64,000 nucleotides of DNA from Terrimonas ginsenosidimutans (lineage in GTDB: Bacteria; Bacteroidota; Bacteroidia; Chitinophagales; Chitinophagaceae). The stretch lies in the NCBI RefSeq assembly GCF_022012415.1, contig NZ_JAKLTR010000002.1:186001-250000 (forward strand), written 5' to 3'. The position numbers and the translations under genes were made by a program. Under the pieces are notes generated by a model, which searched no databases, was not told the origin of the DNA, and saw nothing but the letters and a program-made list of their open reading frames with translations. This document shows, in pieces, positions 1 through 8,133 of the stretch (within the stretch, counting starts at the first letter, position 1; each line of letters opens with the position of its first letter).

Positions 1-1
1 T

Positions 2-748
2 AAAAAGGATGACGTAAATGTGCTGCAAATAGCTTCTGCTGAGGATGGATCTACATATCCACAGATGATTGTTACACTGGAAAATAATGCCGGTATTGAG
101 GAGAAGTATACATTACCTGACGGGACTTCAGTTTCTCTGTCACCAACTAGTGTAATTACATATGGTAGCAATTATAACGTAAGCAACAGGGAACTGACGC
201 TGAAAGGCAAAGCTTTTTTTAAAGTAAAGAAAGATCCTGCAAAGCCATTTATTGTTTATAGTAAGAATATCGCTACTACCGCCCTGGGTACTTCATTTTA
301 TGTTACCGCATATGAATCCGATACAACTGTTCATGTTTTATTGCAGGAAGGACGGGTGAGTGTCAAGCCTGTCGAAGTGCGGGATAGGGTTGTCTACCTT
401 GATCCAGGGTATACTGTCAGTTTTAATACAAATACATTGATCGCATCTGCTGTAATGCCTGTAGCTAAGCAGAATGACAGGGAACTGGTTGCTGTTAAAC
501 GAGCAGGCTTAGTTAATGCAGGAACACCAGTAATTTTTGAACAACAACCGCTGCATAAAGTACTGGACGAGCTTGCGCTCATTTACAAAGTTGCCATCAC
601 GTATAACCTGAACGAGATCCGGGATCTTGATTTTTCAGGAACTGTCAAACCGGGAGATCACCTGATGCCTGTTCTGCAACGTATCGGTCTCCTGAATAAT
701 TTATCCGTCAAATCTTCTAACGGAAAGTATGTAATCACGAGTCAGTAA
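2..748 (+). CDS. FecR-family anti-sigma factor, 5'-truncated by window edge
   Basis: Inner-membrane anti-sigma factor of the FecR type, which holds an ECF sigma factor until a TonB receptor signals substrate. The frame is open back to the first base, so the N-terminal sigma-binding region and membrane helix lie outside the window. About 248 residues are visible. The FecR domain comes first, with the typical run Leu-Pro-Asp-Gly-Thr followed by KAFFKVKKDPAKPF. A C-terminal DUF4974 (STN-like) domain follows at about 180-248, beginning VIFEQQPLHKVLDELALIY. The cognate sigma gene is presumably just left of the window. The susC gene follows after about 70 bp. Confidence 0.9.
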   Translation, partial: KKDDVNVLQIASAEDGSTYPQMIVTLENNAGIEEKYTLPDGTSVSLSPTSVITYGSNYNVSNRELTLKGKAFFKVKKDPAKPFIVYSKNIATTALGTSFYVTAYESDTTVHVLLQEGRVSVKPVEVRDRVVYLDPGYTVSFNTNTLIASAVMPVAKQNDRELVAVKRAGLVNAGTPVIFEQQPLHKVLDELALIYKVAITYNLNEIRDLDFSGTVKPGDHLMPVLQRIGLLNNLSVKSSNGKYVITSQ

Positions 749-773
749 TTCATTTGTATCGTTTTTGATAAAA

Positions 774-794
774 CTCCTTACTGGGGTAAAGGAG
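774..794 (+). promoter_or_regulatory. Hairpin pairing a Shine-Dalgarno sequence with an anti-Shine-Dalgarno
   Basis: CTCCTT (774-779) is complementary to AAGGAG (789-794), with a short loop between. The second arm is a consensus Shine-Dalgarno, rare in this phylum. It lies 5-6 nt before an ATG at 800 that opens a four-codon frame (Met-Ser-Lys-Asn-stop, 800-814). That frame ends 4 nt before the susC ATG at 819. In mRNA the hairpin would hide the ribosome site. On the other strand the same hairpin is followed by TTTT and could act as a weak terminator. Confidence 0.4.
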
Positions 795-818
795 AAGGTA
801 TGTCTAAAAATTAATGTT

Positions 819-3800
819 ATGAGAGAAAATCAGCTGCGAATGGGCCTGTTCCTGGCCCACTGCAAAAAGATCTTTTTTATGTTGATATTTGTACTCTGTG
901 TTCGTGATCTGACGGCACAGGAACTTGTGTCTTCGATCAAAGGACTTGTTGAAAATGAAAAGGGCGAATTTCTGCAAGGCGTAACAGTCGTTCTGAAAAA
1001 TGATGCCCGTTCGCTGAAACAAACCGTTCAAACGGATTCGAAAGGGCTGTTCATTTTTACGAACCTTGATCCGCAAGAGCCATTCGAGATCGTTGTCAGT
1101 TATGTTGGTTATGAAACGCAGGTGATCCGCAGGTCAAAGTTGAATCCTGGTAATGAGGAGTCAATCCTGATCAGTCTGAAGATCGCCGAAGCGTCTATGC
1201 AAAGTGTAGTGGTAGTTGGGTACGGCACGCAAAAGCGAAAAGATATTACAGGCGCCGTTTCCTCCGTATCGAAGGATCGTTTGGAAAAGAATCCAAACCT
1301 GAACATTGCACAGGTACTGCAGGGGGCCGTGCCGGGTTTTATGGTACAGCAAACATCAGCGGGAGCTGCGTCCAGCGAAGAATTGATGATCCGTGGACGG
1401 AAGTCTATTCTCGCGGCTAACAATCCATTGATCGTTGTGGATGGGATCCCCTATGGCGGACAGCTCCGTGATATCAATGTAAATGATATCGAATCGATCG
1501 ATGTGTTAAAGGATGCCTCTGCTGCTGCTATTTACGGTTCACGTGGCGCGAACGGTGTGGTGATCGTGACAACCAGAACCGGTGCAAAGGGCAAACCTGT
1601 CGTTTCCTATGATGGCTGGTATTCAACGCAGGAAGCGGTAAATGTTCCTTACTTTATGACGGCGCAGGAGTTCTATGATTTTAAGAATGTTCGCGAACCG
1701 GGTAAGATGACAGCTTCGGAACAGGATAATTTCGATAATGGAAGAACAGTGAACTGGGCCGATCTTGTATTGAGAACGGGTACTTCGCAACAGCACAACG
1801 TATCTGTTTCCGGGGGATTTCAACAGACAAAATATTTTATTGGCGGGAGCTTTTTAGATGTAAAAGGTGTTTCGCTGAACGATAAATACCGACGCTTTAC
1901 CACCCGTATCAACCTTGATACAAAGATCACTTCGTGGTTGACCATTGGAACGCGTACGCAACTGTCGTTTGATGACCGAAGCGGCAGTACGATCAACTGG
2001 GAAGATGTGCTGCGCACAAATCCGCTGACAAAGGCGTATGATGATAACGGAGAACTGACCATCTATCCATGGCCTGAATACACAGATATAGGTAATCCGC
2101 TGGAAGTGATCAATTATGCCAATACGGATAAAGCCTTCCAGGTTGTGACAAATAACTATGCGATAGTTGATATTCCTTTCGTAAAAGGCCTGAGCTATCG
2201 CATCAATACAGGGGTTCGTAAAACGACAGCAGATACAGCAACGTATATTGGCCGGAATACAAAGACCGGCCTGGAGGCCCGTGGTGTTGCAAACACAGCC
2301 AGAACGATTGATGACAATCTGGTGATCGAGAATATCGTTTCGTATGAGAAACGTTTGGGTATGCATCAGCTTGGCGCCACTGGATTGTACAGTTATGAAA
2401 AGAACACCAGCTCCACCAATGTGGTCAATGCAAGCGGCTTTCCACAGGATTTTCTTGGTTATTATTCTATAGCCCAGGCAAACCTGATCACGCCCGTATA
2501 CCGTTATTACCGGACTGATCTCATCTCGCAAATGGTTCGTTTGAACTACTCCTATGATAGCCGTTATCTTATTACACTTACAGGGCGACGCGATGGTTAC
2601 TCAGGTTTTGGTGCATTGAACAAATGGGGAACCTTTCCTTCTGTTGCAATAGGATGGAACCTTGACCAGGAAAAATTCTTTCCGCAGAACAGCGTGTTTG
2701 ATCGGTTGAAGTTGCGTGCCTCTTATGGGAAGAATGGCAACCAGGCAGTAACCGCTTATGAAACCATCTCACGTCTTGGTGAAAATAATATGGTGGCTCT
2801 TACGCAGGCGTTGCCTGGTTATGTGCCGGTAAAACTGGGGCAGGATAACCTTGGTTGGGAATCTACCTCCATCCTGAATATCGGCGTCGATTTTGGCTTG
2901 CTGAAGGGCCGTTTATCGGGTGATCTGAATATGTACCGCACAAGCACAAGCGCATTGTTGCTTGACAGGACGATCTCCCTTGTGCATGGCATTTCCTCTA
3001 TCACACAAAATATAGGTGAAACCGAAAATAAAGGCATTGAGTTGACGCTTACCGGAAAGGTGATCGACGCGAAAGGTTTCAAATGGACGGCTTCCGGTAA
3101 CCTGTCCTATATTAAGAACAAGATCGTTTCGCTGTATGGTGTTCGTGACGCAAATGGTAAAGAGATCGATGATGTGGCGAACAAATGGTTTATAGGTAAA
3201 CCCATACTCGTGAATTTTGATTATGTATTTGATGGCGTATGGCAGCAGGATCAGGCCGCCGCTGCTGCTGAATGGGGCTCTCAACCCGGTTTTGCCCGCT
3301 TGCGTGACGCTGACGGCAACAAAAAACTGGATGCAAATGACCGGCAGGTGATCGGTCAGCGCGATCCGAAGTTCCTGTGGGGACTAAGCAATTCTTTTTC
3401 TTATAAAGGATTCAATCTTGAAGTTTTCATTCATGGAGTGCACGGTGTAACAAGAGAGAACCGGATGCTGCAGGATGCATCAGCGAGTTCCGAAGTGAGA
3501 AGAAATGTGTTAGAGAAGAATTGGTGGACACCGCAGAATCCAACCAACGGGTTTTATGCAAATGCCATCAATGCGGAAAAAATGAGTGGGATCTCAGCAG
3601 TGCTTTACGAAGATGCAAGCTTTATCCGCGTTAGGGATATTTCGCTTTCTTATGATTTTCCGGCAGGCCTGTTAGGCAAAACCGGTATCAGCCGCCTGCG
3701 TGCCTACCTCACGGCCCGGAATCTTTTCACGTTTACTGATTGGACAGCCAGCGATCCCGAACTGAACGTGGGCAGAGGTTCTCTTCCATTGCAACGTGAA

Positions 3801-3830
3801 CTGGTGGCTGGAGTAAACTTATCTTTTTAA
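819..3830 (+). CDS. SusC/RagA-type TonB-linked outer-membrane transporter (PUL1)
   Basis: Outer-membrane beta-barrel that imports an oligomeric substrate with its SusD partner, powered by TonB. The frame can open at a TTG at 765, but the ATG at 819 puts a normal signal peptide first (hydrophobic stretch ending LTAQ), giving 1003 residues. A carboxypeptidase-regulatory-like beta-sandwich follows, then the plug with the family signatures VVVVGYGTQKR and AAAIYGSRGANGVVIVTT, then a long barrel ending LVAGVNLSF. There is no STN domain between signal peptide and beta-sandwich, although the gene follows a FecR gene. The susD gene starts 18 bp downstream. Confidence 0.95.
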   Translation: MRENQLRMGLFLAHCKKIFFMLIFVLCVRDLTAQELVSSIKGLVENEKGEFLQGVTVVLKNDARSLKQTVQTDSKGLFIFTNLDPQEPFEIVVSYVGYETQVIRRSKLNPGNEESILISLKIAEASMQSVVVVGYGTQKRKDITGAVSSVSKDRLEKNPNLNIAQVLQGAVPGFMVQQTSAGAASSEELMIRGRKSILAANNPLIVVDGIPYGGQLRDINVNDIESIDVLKDASAAAIYGSRGANGVVIVTTRTGAKGKPVVSYDGWYSTQEAVNVPYFMTAQEFYDFKNVREPGKMTASEQDNFDNGRTVNWADLVLRTGTSQQHNVSVSGGFQQTKYFIGGSFLDVKGVSLNDKYRRFTTRINLDTKITSWLTIGTRTQLSFDDRSGSTINWEDVLRTNPLTKAYDDNGELTIYPWPEYTDIGNPLEVINYANTDKAFQVVTNNYAIVDIPFVKGLSYRINTGVRKTTADTATYIGRNTKTGLEARGVANTARTIDDNLVIENIVSYEKRLGMHQLGATGLYSYEKNTSSTNVVNASGFPQDFLGYYSIAQANLITPVYRYYRTDLISQMVRLNYSYDSRYLITLTGRRDGYSGFGALNKWGTFPSVAIGWNLDQEKFFPQNSVFDRLKLRASYGKNGNQAVTAYETISRLGENNMVALTQALPGYVPVKLGQDNLGWESTSILNIGVDFGLLKGRLSGDLNMYRTSTSALLLDRTISLVHGISSITQNIGETENKGIELTLTGKVIDAKGFKWTASGNLSYIKNKIVSLYGVRDANGKEIDDVANKWFIGKPILVNFDYVFDGVWQQDQAAAAAEWGSQPGFARLRDADGNKKLDANDRQVIGQRDPKFLWGLSNSFSYKGFNLEVFIHGVHGVTRENRMLQDASASSEVRRNVLEKNWWTPQNPTNGFYANAINAEKMSGISAVLYEDASFIRVRDISLSYDFPAGLLGKTGISRLRAYLTARNLFTFTDWTASDPELNVGRGSLPLQRELVAGVNLSF

Positions 3831-3848
3831 ACGAATAAATGATCAACG

Positions 3849-5519
3849 ATGAAATTGTTTTCAAAAATCATAGCAGCAGCGCTGTTGTTGGGTGTATCAT
3901 TCGGTTGCTCGAAAGATCTGCTGAATGAAAATCCCCCGCATATTATTTCTACAGAAACTTTGTACAAAAATCTGTCGGGTTTCGAAGCCGGACTGAATGG
4001 GTTGTACTCTTTGGTGAGACAGGAAAGGGAAGGATTGAATGGAGGAACTGCACTCGTTTGCAATATGTTCATGAATGGGGTGGACAATATGGTCACCAAT
4101 CATACCGTAAGCGGTTTTTCACAGATCGCCGAAGGCTGGGGCGCATTGAATAACCCGGCGAATAGTTTCTATGCAGATGTCTTTGCCTGGCTTTACCAGG
4201 TGATCAATGCGGCGAACACTATTGTCGTTAGTGCCGAGACAAGATCTGATATTGATTGGCGCGGCGGATCTGCCACCGCAGATGCTAATAAGCTTCGCGT
4301 GATCGCGGAGGCAAAAGCAATGCGCGCATGGGCTTACCGTCATCTGAGTTTCTGCTGGGGCGATGTTCCGATGAGCCTGACGGAATCATTGGGATCAACG
4401 ATCCGTACTGATTGGCAGCGTACTCCTCTGACTCTTGTAAGAAGACAGGTGATCGATGATTTCCGGTTTGCCGAGCAATACATCGGAGTGGAACCTTCTC
4501 ACGCGGGCCGGATCACAAAAGGCGCCGTGCAGCATTTCATTTCCGAAATGTACCTGACGATCCAGAAACCCGATAGCGCGTTACTCTGGGCTGAGAAAGC
4601 CATTGCTACTCCTGCATACAAGCTGATCACGGCCAGATATGGGGTGAAGAGAACGCAGCCGGGCGTCGCGTTCATGGATATGTTTTACAACGGCAATGCA
4701 AACCGGGAAGAAGGGAATACGGAAGCGTTATGGGTATTCCAGTTCCAGCAGGAAACAAATGGCGGCGGAACAAACGCGATCCTTCGCCGCGATCATCATA
4801 GCCGCTATACAAATATCCGGGTGGGCACCATCTCTCCGTTCATTGTCACTGCTGAGCGTGGCGGACAGGGTTATGGAAGGATGTCTCTTACAAAATGGGC
4901 GATCGATAATTATGAAGCCACTGACGAGCGGGCATCCGGATTCGCGATCCGTAAATATTTTGTATTGAACAATGCGGCGGCTAATGCCCCACAGGAAGCG
5001 GACAGGCTGCCTGCAGGTTACCAATATGGCGATACAATAAAATTAAGCTGGGCAAATGATATTACAGCGACTTCCCGTTCCCGTGTCGACTGGCCATTTT
5101 CCCGCAAAGCCGATTCCGGAGATCCGTTGAATCCGGGCGGGTCATCGGCTTATAATGACCAGGTATATCTGCGTCTCGGTGAAACTTACCTGTTGAAAGC
5201 AGAAGCACAGTTGCTGCTTAATCAAAAAGACGCAGCCGCTGAAACGATCAATGCACTGCGCCGCCGTGCAAAAGCTTCAACGATCTCCGGTAATGATATG
5301 ACGATCGACTTTGTGCTGGATGAACGTTCAAGAGAGCTGATGCTGGAAGAACACAGGCGTTATACCCTGCTTCGTACGGGTAAATGGGTGGAAAGAACGA
5401 AGAAGTATAATAAGAATGGCGGACAATTGGTAGCCGCCAGAGATACTTTATTCCCGATCCCGCAGACTGTGATCGATGCAAATCTTACACAAAAAATGGT
5501 ACAGAATCCCGGCTTCTGA
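3849..5519 (+). CDS. SusD/RagB-family surface lipoprotein (PUL1)
   Basis: Substrate-binding lid of the SusC channel, anchored as an outer-membrane lipoprotein. The first 20 residues form a lipoprotein signal ending in Cys20 (GVSFGC), followed by Ser-Lys-Asp, an acidic surface-export type context. The N-terminal part (SETLYKNLSGFEAGLNGLY-like region) is the tetratricopeptide portion of classical SusD. The C-terminal part has the usual YLRLGETYLLKAEAQL and LDERSRELMLEEHRR segments and ends NPGF. It is 556 residues long, normal for the family. It forms an operon with the preceding susC (18 bp gap) and the phosphoesterase 13 bp downstream. Confidence 0.95.
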   Translation: MKLFSKIIAAALLLGVSFGCSKDLLNENPPHIISTETLYKNLSGFEAGLNGLYSLVRQEREGLNGGTALVCNMFMNGVDNMVTNHTVSGFSQIAEGWGALNNPANSFYADVFAWLYQVINAANTIVVSAETRSDIDWRGGSATADANKLRVIAEAKAMRAWAYRHLSFCWGDVPMSLTESLGSTIRTDWQRTPLTLVRRQVIDDFRFAEQYIGVEPSHAGRITKGAVQHFISEMYLTIQKPDSALLWAEKAIATPAYKLITARYGVKRTQPGVAFMDMFYNGNANREEGNTEALWVFQFQQETNGGGTNAILRRDHHSRYTNIRVGTISPFIVTAERGGQGYGRMSLTKWAIDNYEATDERASGFAIRKYFVLNNAAANAPQEADRLPAGYQYGDTIKLSWANDITATSRSRVDWPFSRKADSGDPLNPGGSSAYNDQVYLRLGETYLLKAEAQLLLNQKDAAAETINALRRRAKASTISGNDMTIDFVLDERSRELMLEEHRRYTLLRTGKWVERTKKYNKNGGQLVAARDTLFPIPQTVIDANLTQKMVQNPGF

Positions 5520-5532
5520 TAAATCTGATAGT

Positions 5533-6426
5533 ATGAAGAGTATAATTATTACATGCGCGATGCTCGTTTTGTCACTGAACTCCTTTTGTCAGAAAACAGG
5601 AAGATCGCCGATTGATTCCACGTTCAGCTTTGTCCTGATGTCAGATATTCATATAAAACCGGAAGTGACGGAGAGATTTCAACGCGCGATCGATACCGTA
5701 AATAAACTCCGGCCAGATTTTGTCATGGCGGCTGGCGATCTTGTATATGATGTAATGCGGGGAAATCCTGGTCATGCTGACTCGCTCTTTAACTTATACA
5801 AAAAGATGAGTGCAGGCATCAGGTCGAAAGTGTATAACTGCATCGGTAATCACGAGCTGTTTGGGATCTACCCCGAGAGTGATGTGGATAGCACCCACCC
5901 GGGATACAAATACGGAATGTATGAAAAGCATATCGGGAAAACGTATTATTCGTTTGATCATAAAGGCTGGCATTTTATCGTACTGAACTCGATCGATGTA
6001 AATACAGAGAAAGCTTATTTCGGAGGGATCGATAAAAAACAGCTGGAATGGTTAAAGCAGGATATTGCCGGGGTTGATAAGAAAACACCGGTTGCGCTGA
6101 CTGTTCATATTCCATTTCTTTCTTCCTTCAATCAGCTGTATGGCTCAAAGAAACCGTTGTCGTCGGATCAGCCGAATGGAGTACTGATCTTTAAGGGAAA
6201 CGAAGTGCTGGATCTGTTCAGTGATTACAACCTGCGTTTGGTCATGCAGGGGCATGTGCATTGGATCGAAGATGTGTTTGTGAACAACAAAACGCATTTT
6301 CTCACGGCAGGATCGGTTGCCGGAAGACCGAGTTGGTCAGGGACAAGAAATGGTGAGCGGGGATTTATGGAGGTAAAGGTGAAAGGAGAGGAGGTTTCCT
6401 GGAGGTATGTAGAGTATGAGAAATGA
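5533..6426 (+). CDS. Secreted calcineurin-like metallophosphoesterase
   Basis: Binuclear-metal phosphoesterase expected in the periplasm or outside the cell. The ATG at 5533 is chosen because it starts a clean signal peptide (MKSIIITCAMLVLSLNSFCQ). An upstream GTG/ATG-type extension would overlap susD and put polar residues before it. Metal-binding motifs are all present: SDIHIK, AAGDLVYD, IGNHELFG, LTVHIPF and MQGHVHW. The mature protein is about 277 residues. It closes PUL1, with 13 bp to the susD stop, so it probably acts on the imported ligand. No glycosidase is present in this locus. The substrate (phosphomonoester, phosphodiester or nucleotide) cannot be read from the sequence. Confidence 0.88.
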   Translation: MKSIIITCAMLVLSLNSFCQKTGRSPIDSTFSFVLMSDIHIKPEVTERFQRAIDTVNKLRPDFVMAAGDLVYDVMRGNPGHADSLFNLYKKMSAGIRSKVYNCIGNHELFGIYPESDVDSTHPGYKYGMYEKHIGKTYYSFDHKGWHFIVLNSIDVNTEKAYFGGIDKKQLEWLKQDIAGVDKKTPVALTVHIPFLSSFNQLYGSKKPLSSDQPNGVLIFKGNEVLDLFSDYNLRLVMQGHVHWIEDVFVNNKTHFLTAGSVAGRPSWSGTRNGERGFMEVKVKGEEVSWRYVEYEK

Positions 6427-6560
6427 ATTCGTAGTCTTTTACTATTGCTTGTTTGGCAATATATGTTTGTTGTTTAAAACCTGAACTAAAATTTCGCCAT
6501 TTCGGCCACACTGATCTTCCTCATAACAATCAGGTTGACATAGCAAGGGCATAAGAGTAT

Positions 6561-6638
6561 CGCAAAGCGCGCAAAGTTGCCGCTAAGGTCGCTAAGTATT
6601 TCCTTGCGTCCTTAGCGGCAACTTTGCGTGCTTTGCGA
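6561..6638. repeat. Palindromic element made of 9-bp repeats (CGCAAAG/CGCTAAG type)
   Basis: The left arm is four 9-mers: CGCAAAGCG, CGCAAAGTT, GCCGCTAAG and GTCGCTAAG. A 6-nt loop follows, then four 9-mers that are the inverted copies (CTTGCGTCC, TTAGCGGCA, ACTTTGCGT, GCTTTGCGA). The arms pair almost completely, giving a hairpin of about 35 bp. It lies downstream of the phosphoesterase gene and has no U-tract. It shares its architecture with the elements near 13.2, 15.2, 28.2, 37.8, 39.2, 47.9 and 55.1 kb. Confidence 0.85.
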
Positions 6639-6735
6639 TCCCCTACGCCAGTAAAATCGAAGATCCGTGCAATAAGTTTGGCCGGAGCAGGCAGAAGCTC
6701 TTGCCAAAGAAAGGACACTTCCCGTCAGGACAATA

Positions 6736-6787
6736 TTTTAAAAAAACTTCCCATACTTCTGTTATTTTTTTAAAAAGTTTCCTAATA
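6736..6787. promoter_or_regulatory. Direct repeats upstream of the ROK repressor
   Basis: Two similar 20-bp stretches start at 6736 and 6768. Both begin TTTTAAAAA, continue into TTCC and end ATA. They are spaced 32 bp apart, about three helical turns, and the second ends 45 bp before the ROK start. They could be an operator pair for autoregulation. This rests only on pattern and position. Confidence 0.3.
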
Positions 6788-6831
6788 TTGAGTTAATTAA
6801 TTGTAAAGCTTGCCAAACTTAACTGCTGAAA

Positions 6832-8058
6832 ATGGGAAAAAAGAGCCATTATAGAGGACTTCTATTAAAGGAATTCTACTTTTCCGGGAAGCTCTCCTGT
6901 GCTGACCTGAGCGAACGGATCGGTAAGAGTGTTCCTCTTACAATGAACCTGCTGACCGAACTCATCAACGAAGGTGTCGTGATTGAGTCGGGATATGCTC
7001 CCTCCAGCGGTGGCCGCAGGCCCGTAACCTATGCCATCAAACCCGATACGATCTACATTCTTTCCGTGGCAATGGATCAGCTCGTAAGCCGGATCTCTCT
7101 GATGGATATCGACAACAATCATGTTATTCCCGTTGAACGGTTTGAGCTTCCGCTCAATAATAACCCTAAGGCCATTTCCATACTGGCTGACCGTATAAAA
7201 GAGGTGATCAGGAAATCCGGTATCGATCAGAAGAAGATCGTCGGAGCCGGGATCGGCATGCCGGGGTTTATCGACTTTAAAAAAGGCGTCAACTATTCTT
7301 TCCTGGAAATACAGGAAAAAACAATCACCGGGTACCTCTCGGAGAAGCTGAAAATGCCGGTGTATATAGACAATGATTCGAGTCTGATCGCGCTTGCAGA
7401 GCTGCATTTCGGATCGGCGAAACACCGCAAGAATGCAATGGTGATCAATGAAGGCTGGGGTATTGGTCTCGGAATGATCCTGAATGGCGAATTATTCCGT
7501 GGACATAATGGCTTCGCCGGTGAGTTCAGCCATATCCCGTTGTTCGATAATAATAAATTATGCAGCTGCGGTAAGAGTGGTTGTCTTGAAACGGAAGCTT
7601 CGTTGCTGGCTATTATTGAAAAAGCGGCTAATGGTATTCAGCAGGGCCGCAATTCAGCTTTGGGCGCAGGATTTCCCGCAGGCCATCCCGAACAGGATTG
7701 GGAAGAAGTAGTGAAAGCGGCATCCAAAGGGGATCGCCTTGTGATGGAGCTGTTGTCAACCACCGGCTATAACATTGGCCGCGCGATCGCCATCCTTATT
7801 CACCTGATGAACCCGGAAGTTGTGGTACTGAGTGGCAGGGGCGCACTCGCCGGAAAAGTATGGCAGGCTCCGATCCAACAGGCATTGAACGAACACAGTA
7901 TTCCCCGGCTGGCGGCAAACACTACACTGGCAATTTCCACGCTTGGCTATCAGGCTGAACTGATCGGCTCCGCCGCACTGGTAATGGAACATCTTGCTAA
8001 AACAAACGATTCTCCTATAAAAGCCAGGAGTTCAAAGGAAAAAAAAGAGGTTCAGTAA
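6832..8058 (+). CDS. ROK-family transcriptional regulator
   Basis: Sugar-responsive repressor of the NagC/Mlc type. Residues about 1-70 form a winged helix-turn-helix (LSCADLSERIGKSVPLTMNL, then a wing SGGRRPVTY). Residues about 80-390 are the ROK sugar-kinase fold. The zinc-binding signature CSCGKSGCLE is intact, with Cys244, Cys246 and Cys251, and GHNGFAGEFSH precedes it. Asn181-Asp182 corresponds to the active-site region of ROK kinases. At 408 residues it matches ROK repressors rather than the roughly 300-residue kinases. It lies 75 bp before susC of PUL2 on the same strand, so it probably controls that locus. The inducer is unknown. Confidence 0.92.
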   Translation: MGKKSHYRGLLLKEFYFSGKLSCADLSERIGKSVPLTMNLLTELINEGVVIESGYAPSSGGRRPVTYAIKPDTIYILSVAMDQLVSRISLMDIDNNHVIPVERFELPLNNNPKAISILADRIKEVIRKSGIDQKKIVGAGIGMPGFIDFKKGVNYSFLEIQEKTITGYLSEKLKMPVYIDNDSSLIALAELHFGSAKHRKNAMVINEGWGIGLGMILNGELFRGHNGFAGEFSHIPLFDNNKLCSCGKSGCLETEASLLAIIEKAANGIQQGRNSALGAGFPAGHPEQDWEEVVKAASKGDRLVMELLSTTGYNIGRAIAILIHLMNPEVVVLSGRGALAGKVWQAPIQQALNEHSIPRLAANTTLAISTLGYQAELIGSAALVMEHLAKTNDSPIKARSSKEKKEVQ

Positions 8059-8133
8059 ACTGATATCCTTTTCCCTCCTTTGCCTCTTGTTTAACTCTTG
8101 AAACTCTATATACTTCAACTCAAAACAACTGCA

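Larger units (their letters stand above)
6427..6831. other. Intergenic region between PUL1 and the ROK gene
   Basis: This 405-bp gap holds a long palindrome (6561-6638) and an AT-rich stretch with two direct repeats just before the ROK gene (6736-6787). No credible coding frame is seen. Confidence 0.7.

Noticed and set aside
1854-2531. 225-codon open frame on the minus strand inside susC of PUL1
   Set aside because: It lies wholly antisense to a well-supported susC coding region, has no recognisable domain, and reflects the codon pattern of the real gene.
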